Source: SSF14 sp046331245
GTDB lineage: Bacteria > Actinomycetota > Acidimicrobiia > Acidimicrobiales > Microtrichaceae
Assembly (NCBI GenBank): GCA_046331245.1
Contig: JAXLRH010000001.1
Span: 558,001-622,000 of the forward strand
Direction: 5' to 3'
DNA length: 64,000 nt
The notes under the pieces are model-generated. The model did not search any database, had not been told where the DNA came from, and saw nothing but the letters and a program-made list of their open reading frames with translations. Position numbers and translations under genes: made by a program. The number at the start of each line of letters is the position of its first letter. Within the stretch, counting starts at the first letter, position 1. Of the stretch, positions 59,301 to 64,000 are shown piece after piece.

Positions 59301-62300
59301 GGCATCACCAACTACACCAACGACCCGGGCTCGCCGCCGCCCAACGGCTGGAGCCAGCCGACCGCGCAGATCACCGTGCGCGCGAACATCAAGCCCCGGG
59401 TGGTCTTCGGTCCCAACGGCGACGCGAGCGACACCACCGTGTCGGGCGTGCAGTCGCCCGTCGGCCCCGACGGCAGCTCGTTCGTCAACCCCGACAGCGG
59501 CAACTCCGCTGCCTCCGTGCCGTGCTCGGTGGTCGGGGCGACGTGCACGTACACCGCTGACGGGTCACAGTCGTGGGATCCCGACGGCGCCGCCAACGGC
59601 CTCGGTCCGTGCAAGGGAATCAACCTGGTGAGTGGCAACCCCTGCCTGAAGTATGCGTGGACGCTCGTCAGCGGCAGCGGCGTCGGCAACATCCCGCCGG
59701 CGTCGATCACGCTCACCGGTGCGAACACTCCGAAGCCGGTCGCGACCATGACGACCCCGGCCCTCTCGGGCGTCAACGCCCCGTACTTCGTGATGGTGCT
59801 CACCATCACCGACAGCAACGGCACCGGCGCCAGCGAGTCCCGGTTCCTCCGTGTCGTGCTGCAGCCGCCACCCGTGGTGTCGAACATCTGCGCCACCCGT
59901 CCGTTGACCGCGATCAAGCGAGGTGTGCCCACGCTCCTCGACGGTGGCGCGTGGGGCGCTGCGGGCTCGACGTCGTGCTCGCAGGTGACCCAGGCGACGC
60001 ACTGGGGTGGCTACGGGATGTACAACGCCCCCTTCTACCAGGGGACGCTCGACGAGAACCTCAACGTGATCGACATGGGCGTGGACCTCGTCGCCAAGAT
60101 CGGCGCGGCCCCGGCGCAGATCGTGCGATCGGCGTCCAACGTCAAGACCGACTTCACGAAGCTCGGCTTCATCGTCGGCTCGACGGTGCAGGTCATCCGA
60201 GGAGCCCCCTTCTACCAGGGCAATGCCGTCATCGCCTCGGTCACGCCGAGCACGATCACCTTCGCCGACCCCGGCCCCACCGGGGCGTTCCCCACGGCGG
60301 CCGGCGTGACCGATCTCAAGATCATCACGGCCTGCGCGGGCATCAACTGCATCCCGTCGGCGAACTACCACTGGACGTTCTCCGACCCCGCCCACCCGGG
60401 CGCCGACTGCAACCGCACCGCCGACGGCAAAGCGGCGGCCCCGCTGTTCACCACGTTCTGTGACGCCGCCGGCGTCGTCGCCCCGGCCTCGGGCGTCACG
60501 CTCACCGTGACTGACGAGACCGGCGTGACGAGCGACCCGTCGCCGCCCGCACCGTTCAAGATCCTCGACGCGCCACCGGTGCCGTCGTTCACCACGTTCG
60601 ACACCAGCCTGATGACCACGTCGACGAAGGCCGTCGTCGGCAACCCCCAGGCCATCCAGTTCGACGCGCGGGCCTCGTACGATCCCGACGGCGGCCCGGG
60701 CGGCACGACGCCGAGCGACTGGACCACGCTGACCAACTTCTCCTGGACGGTGCAGAACTGCGGCAACCTGGCGTGCACGACCGGCGCGGTCACCGCGTTC
60801 GGCGGCAACTCCGCCACGCCGACCTACAACTTCACCGCGAACAACTCGAACGGCTACAAGGTGACGCTGATGGTCACCGATGCGCTGGGCAACACGTCCA
60901 CGGCGCCGGGCACGTCGGTCACCGTGTACATCTACCCGAAGCCGTCCGTGTCCATCGGCTCGTCGGCGTCGGGTGTCTGCCAGGCCGGGGCTGCCGCGAC
61001 CTGCACGCTCGTGAACCAGACCGCCGGCAAGTGGACGCTGCCGTTCACCTCGACGATCACCCCGGCACCGTCGGGCACCGACACCTACCTCTGGACGTTC
61101 GGCGACGTGGGCAGCACGGTCACCAACCCCAACACGTCGGCGTCCCCGAACCCGAGTCACGACTTCGTGGGTCCGAACGGCAACGGCTACGGCACCTACA
61201 ACGTCACGCTCGTCTACACCGACCTCAACGGGGTGAAGGTGACGGCGACGGCGACGGTGACCGTCGACCAGCCGCCGTCGCTCACGGTGTCGGCGACCTA
61301 CACCGATCCCGGGAAGACCCCGTGCGACCACGGCGCCGGCACGACGGACTGCTCGGTCAACACCGGCGGGTCCTCCGCCCTGCTCGAGCTGACCGCTGCC
61401 GCTCCACTCAGCCCCTCGCAGCAGGCGGCGGGCGCCACGGTGAAGTACGGCTGGAACTTCGGCGGCACGGCCGACCCGAGCGTCCTGCCGGTGGTCCAGC
61501 ACACCTTCACCGCCGACACGGTCGTCACCGTGACGGCGACGGTGTACCTCGGCGCCACGCCGGGCGCGGTGTCCACCACCACCTTCCGGGTGAAGATGAA
61601 CCCGTTGCCGACGGCCATCGTCACCCAGGGGGGCAGCCCGGTACCGACCTCCGGCTGGACGTTGCCACGCAACACCGACATCGTCGACGTCAGCGGCGCC
61701 ACGTCCACGGACACGCCCGTCGGCACGCCGAACAACGGCATCATCGCCTGGCACTGGGAGTTCACCAGCGCCGACGACGCCAACTGCAACAAGTCCTTCG
61801 ACGGCATCGCCCCGACCATCAAGCTCGATCCTGTCGGCGTCTGTACCGGCTACCTCGTGCTCACCGTCACCGACGTCGACCAGGGCAAGGGCTCGACGAC
61901 GCTCCCCGGGATTCCCTTCACCGTGCTTCCCGCCAAGCCCACGGTGGTCATCACCACGAACAAGGCGCCGAGCAACATCGGCTCGCTGGCCCCCGGTCAG
62001 ACGTCGGCGGCGGTGATCGATCTCATCAGCACCTCGACCCAGTCGGGCTACACGCCGGCCCGTTCGACGATCTCGAACGAGCGCTGGGTCATCGTGCCGA
62101 ACCTGCTGCCGAACAACGCCGGCAACGACGCGACCGAGGCGGCCAACGCGGCGAACTGCCTGGCCTCCGGTGGCGCCGATCCGACGCCTGCCGCGAACTG
62201 CTGGACGTTCCGCACGCCGGTCGGGCAGAAGGCCCTCTTCCAGCCGGTGCTCAGCGCCGGCGTGTACACCGCGTACCTGTACGTCGACACGTCCAACGGC

Positions 62301-64000
62301 CAGAGCAACAGCGGTCACCTCGACTTCGAGGTGAACGCGCCGCCGGTGCCGAGCTTCGTCGGCACGGTTCCGGTCGGCACGAAGGGCACGTGTACGGCCC
62401 CGGGCGCCCCCGTCGTCTGCAAGGTGTACGACAACTCGTTCGACCCCAACACGTTCGGCCCGTACAACCTCACCTTCACCGACACCTCCACGAAGGGCGC
62501 GCAGACCGCCAGCTCCTTCACCCGCCGGTGGACCATCGTGAACCTGGCGACCAACGCCACGACGGTGTACCCGCCGATCGGCCAGCCGGCGTCGTCGGCC
62601 ACGGTGTACAACCCGCCCACGAGCCCGGCCAACCCGAGCCCGTTCACCGGGTACGGCGACTACAGCGTCACGATGGTCGTCACCGACAGCCTGGGTGCGA
62701 GCTCGACGGCCACCGGCCTGGTGTCGGTGTACCCGCGCCCGACGGTCACGATCTCCGGCACCACAGCGCCCGGCGGCGTGGCGTGTGCCTCGACGCATCC
62801 CACGTCCTACGACTGCGTCGTGAACCTGCCCGTGAAGACCGACCCGGGAACGCTGAACTTCACCGCCAACGCCAGCTCGGCGGCCGGCATCACGGGCTAC
62901 CAGTGGTCCTTCGGTGGCGGCACGCCCGCCCCGGCCGTCACCGACGGCGCGACGCCGCCGGCGCACACCTACACCGGGTACGGCCTCCGTACCGTGCAGG
63001 TCATCGTGACCGACGGCAACGGCGCCACTGCGCTCGGCACCTTCCGGGTGAAGCTCAACGCGCCGCCCACGCCGCACTTCAAGGTGGGGGCGGCCGTCGA
63101 CCCGGCACGCGTGGTGTTGCAGCGGTCCACGGACCTGGCCGGGTTCACCGGCATCAACTCCACCGACGACGACGGCACGGTCACCTCGTGGTCCTACGAC
63201 TTCGCGGACAACCGCGGGGCGGGCACGCAGCCGAGTCGCTGCAACCTGCACATCGACTCGACGGTCGCTGTGCCGAGCCCGCTGCCGAAGTTGAGCCCCA
63301 CGCAGGTGCCGGTGCCCCAGACGCCGGCTCCGAACCTGATCGCCTGCGAAGGCAAGCTGAGCATGACCGTCACCGACGACGACGGCAACACGGCGACGCT
63401 CGCCGTCCCGCGCGACTTCGAGGTGGACAACGTCGCCCCGGTCGCGCTCATGTCCGCCTCCGGCGAGACCCGCGGGGCATCGCCGTTCAGCCCGACGTTC
63501 ATCCCGATCGACGGCAACGGCGTCGCCTCGAACGACCCGGACACGAAGACGGTGGCGTTGCCCCGTGGCGACATCGCCTCCTACACCTGGACGGTCACCG
63601 ACGACCAGAACGGCGATCAGGTGGTCGCCGGTCCGACCACGCTCGGCTTCGCCGAGTACACCGGACTCGTCGGCTCCCCGCTCACCGCGAAGGGCATCTA
63701 CACGGTGACCCTGACGGTGACCGACACCCACGGCACCCCGACGACGACGTCGATGAAGGTCGAGGTGGTGACCCCGCCGAACCCGATCATCACCGTGAAC
63801 GGGCAGCGTCTGGACCAGCAGCCGCCCTACATCAGCGTCCCGCCCGGTCTCACGACCTTCGACGGTTCGCTGACGACCCGGTCGTCGGCGAACACGCCGC
63901 TCAGCGCGTTGCTGTTCGAGGTCTGCGAGCCCACCACCACGCTCCCGGTGGCGTGTGACCCGACCCCCGGCAAGTTCCACCAGACGGTGGCGGCCACGCC
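56346..64000 (+). CDS. Giant prepilin-like protein with PKD repeats (partial, 3' end beyond window)
   Basis: From ATG 56346 one frame stays open to the window end (2,551 codons, no stop). It begins MRRSRERREEQAG|FTLIEL, a class III prepilin signal with Glu+5, and a hydrophobic helix. About 200 residues later start PKD-type beta-sandwich units with Y/xW-x-FG(D) strands, seen near residues 251, 374, 585, 709, 918, 1104, 1341, 1465, 1580, 1701, 1802, 2186, 2283 and 2412. Several units hold a Cys-x6-9-Cys insert. A pilus-like machine probably displays or exports this giant protein. Prepilins are usually 150-300 residues. Confidence 0.9.
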   Translation, partial: MRRSRERREEQAGFTLIELLLTIFILSVVMLPLLMWAGLAFTAGGDTGVSDRTVELTTLNQMMSRDVSGALLSDTVSGKVLPAYAAGYASCNLPASAKVLLEGSRATDLGNRVVYYLAGTGADRQLFRLTCNAFSDPAPTGVDIKADTTVMASKFQTDPTVNYTRSEVRLSVDVTGLDPLTMRFARNTGVTTDSKGAVLVPIIDCSPSCSVFRRGSVTQGSADPNALTATVQLSGKYSASVDTSLPITHYRWTYGDEAAGSPPGNPVAVTTPGTIPDLSAHVYDCKSVTSPTSPHWLPATKSCHFTATLQVWSTSGSVALDTPTATATQEIEVRNNAPKVTVTPVSVDVPAFSTVSFDATNTIDVDGVASSLSFAWDFGDPASMANNSATTRAATHKYALRAGTVTEATLTVTDDDAEVTVVKIPITIGAAQPTLTVTATCAAGTGDVCLRNTVPMAVHFDVVATVQDTSSELARYHWVIARDPNQLVNWTPTTSGQKLQLSTSYEQVFPNGETIVQFSVQTGDYNRDGTPVQADYYWKISIHVKPTAVVTVAPAKAITPDNGQTSFFLDGTDSIEGNGKPMAGYLWTATPNKVGAPTLTSTDPKPTFTPPVGWYGKYSLTLTVTNYFGIQDTLAPPITLKVNQPPTFKVANVAALNASVNTPCSGDITDFCVYRGNAYQFKLYEGAVGDPDNPYDPDGDAPITITAVWDFTTASGATFSTPGSVGTPPASFWVLGEKVDAKVTVSDGDGGYTVKTFSFRVQNQAPTARITAVTPKTISPVPAKFNLFADFTSTDRGLQTVTSSTSSDNDTLDVLKTCEWKIDGAAVAGPGANGCGDLSIDWFARNHTLGDHTVELRVRDQDDAWSTWKPFIVTLRARPTATLTVPVGSNTTNASSITVVFTVGGTESPGGAPGSLTYFANWGDDCNAQGLNCKISAVTPVNGTIAHTYTKASCSTAVPKLVPNSPGQACGLWLASIWSETSWPHGITNYTNDPGSPPPNGWSQPTAQITVRANIKPRVVFGPNGDASDTTVSGVQSPVGPDGSSFVNPDSGNSAASVPCSVVGATCTYTADGSQSWDPDGAANGLGPCKGINLVSGNPCLKYAWTLVSGSGVGNIPPASITLTGANTPKPVATMTTPALSGVNAPYFVMVLTITDSNGTGASESRFLRVVLQPPPVVSNICATRPLTAIKRGVPTLLDGGAWGAAGSTSCSQVTQATHWGGYGMYNAPFYQGTLDENLNVIDMGVDLVAKIGAAPAQIVRSASNVKTDFTKLGFIVGSTVQVIRGAPFYQGNAVIASVTPSTITFADPGPTGAFPTAAGVTDLKIITACAGINCIPSANYHWTFSDPAHPGADCNRTADGKAAAPLFTTFCDAAGVVAPASGVTLTVTDETGVTSDPSPPAPFKILDAPPVPSFTTFDTSLMTTSTKAVVGNPQAIQFDARASYDPDGGPGGTTPSDWTTLTNFSWTVQNCGNLACTTGAVTAFGGNSATPTYNFTANNSNGYKVTLMVTDALGNTSTAPGTSVTVYIYPKPSVSIGSSASGVCQAGAAATCTLVNQTAGKWTLPFTSTITPAPSGTDTYLWTFGDVGSTVTNPNTSASPNPSHDFVGPNGNGYGTYNVTLVYTDLNGVKVTATATVTVDQPPSLTVSATYTDPGKTPCDHGAGTTDCSVNTGGSSALLELTAAAPLSPSQQAAGATVKYGWNFGGTADPSVLPVVQHTFTADTVVTVTATVYLGATPGAVSTTTFRVKMNPLPTAIVTQGGSPVPTSGWTLPRNTDIVDVSGATSTDTPVGTPNNGIIAWHWEFTSADDANCNKSFDGIAPTIKLDPVGVCTGYLVLTVTDVDQGKGSTTLPGIPFTVLPAKPTVVITTNKAPSNIGSLAPGQTSAAVIDLISTSTQSGYTPARSTISNERWVIVPNLLPNNAGNDATEAANAANCLASGGADPTPAANCWTFRTPVGQKALFQPVLSAGVYTAYLYVDTSNGQSNSGHLDFEVNAPPVPSFVGTVPVGTKGTCTAPGAPVVCKVYDNSFDPNTFGPYNLTFTDTSTKGAQTASSFTRRWTIVNLATNATTVYPPIGQPASSATVYNPPTSPANPSPFTGYGDYSVTMVVTDSLGASSTATGLVSVYPRPTVTISGTTAPGGVACASTHPTSYDCVVNLPVKTDPGTLNFTANASSAAGITGYQWSFGGGTPAPAVTDGATPPAHTYTGYGLRTVQVIVTDGNGATALGTFRVKLNAPPTPHFKVGAAVDPARVVLQRSTDLAGFTGINSTDDDGTVTSWSYDFADNRGAGTQPSRCNLHIDSTVAVPSPLPKLSPTQVPVPQTPAPNLIACEGKLSMTVTDDDGNTATLAVPRDFEVDNVAPVALMSASGETRGASPFSPTFIPIDGNGVASNDPDTKTVALPRGDIASYTWTVTDDQNGDQVVAGPTTLGFAEYTGLVGSPLTAKGIYTVTLTVTDTHGTPTTTSMKVEVVTPPNPIITVNGQRLDQQPPYISVPPGLTTFDGSLTTRSSANTPLSALLFEVCEPTTTLPVACDPTPGKFHQTVAAT

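Noticed and set aside
60773..63958. A 1,061-codon plus-strand frame in another phase
   Set aside because: The product is Arg/His/Pro-rich, without domains, and fully overlaps the in-frame giant PKD gene.
59565..63980. A 1,471-codon minus-strand frame opposite the PKD gene
   Set aside because: Its product is Arg/Gly/Val-rich low-complexity sequence with no domain; the plus-strand frame gives clear PKD motifs and a prepilin start.

Overview
The window is high-GC DNA with an actinobacterial gene order, most likely from the class Acidimicrobiia (an Ilumatobacter-like lineage). I infer this from the run of ribosomal protein genes through rpoA-rplQ-truA-rplM-rpsI-glmM, a GuaB3-like gene beside guaA, many GTG starts, and several starts that sit 6-8 nt behind a -10 hexamer and so look leaderless. 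No database was consulted, so the lineage is inference. No tRNA, rRNA, CRISPR array or insertion sequence was seen.

Region by region. 1-10.2 kb: the 3' end of the spc operon (rplE end, rpsZ, rpsH, rplF, rplR, rpsE, rpmD, rplO, secY), adk, then infA (CTG start), rpmJ, rpsM, rpsK, rpsD, rpoA, rplQ, truA, rplM, rpsI. 10.2-21.1 kb: cell-wall precursor and housekeeping genes: glmM, a GlmS-like protein about twice the usual size, acpS, a lone winged-helix regulator, nnr, alr, a secreted protein, and tsaE-tsaB-rimI. 21.1-23.3 kb: groES-groEL behind two abutting CIRCE operators. 23.3-35.7 kb: a surface polysaccharide locus: initiating sugar transferase, two glycosyltransferases, flippase, O-antigen ligase/polymerase, a chain-length/BY-kinase-like protein without a P-loop, a CDP-alcohol phosphotransferase with a cytidylyltransferase, a secreted FN3 repeat protein and a lipoprotein. 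35.7-52.4 kb: NUDIX hydrolase, shortened GuaB3, guaA, an NlpC/P60 hydrolase, a UvrD/PcrA helicase, acyl-CoA synthetase, a frameshifted GT2, a Rieske-like remnant, sucCD, an epimerase, purN, purH, a HAD phosphatase and a pentapeptide lipoprotein.

52.4-64 kb is the most unusual part: a type IV pilus/type II secretion-like set made of a PilB-type ATPase, a PilC-type platform protein, a small prepilin, and a giant open reading frame that starts with a class III prepilin signal and runs without a stop to the window edge (at least 2,551 residues). It is built of PKD-type beta-sandwich units with recurring cysteine-pair inserts. I read this as a pilus-like machine dedicated to a very large surface or tip protein.

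How the parts fit: the first third is translation, secretion and RNA polymerase; the middle supplies peptidoglycan precursors (glmM, glmS, alr), purines (guaA, purN, purH) and an envelope polysaccharide; the end builds a surface filament or secretion apparatus.
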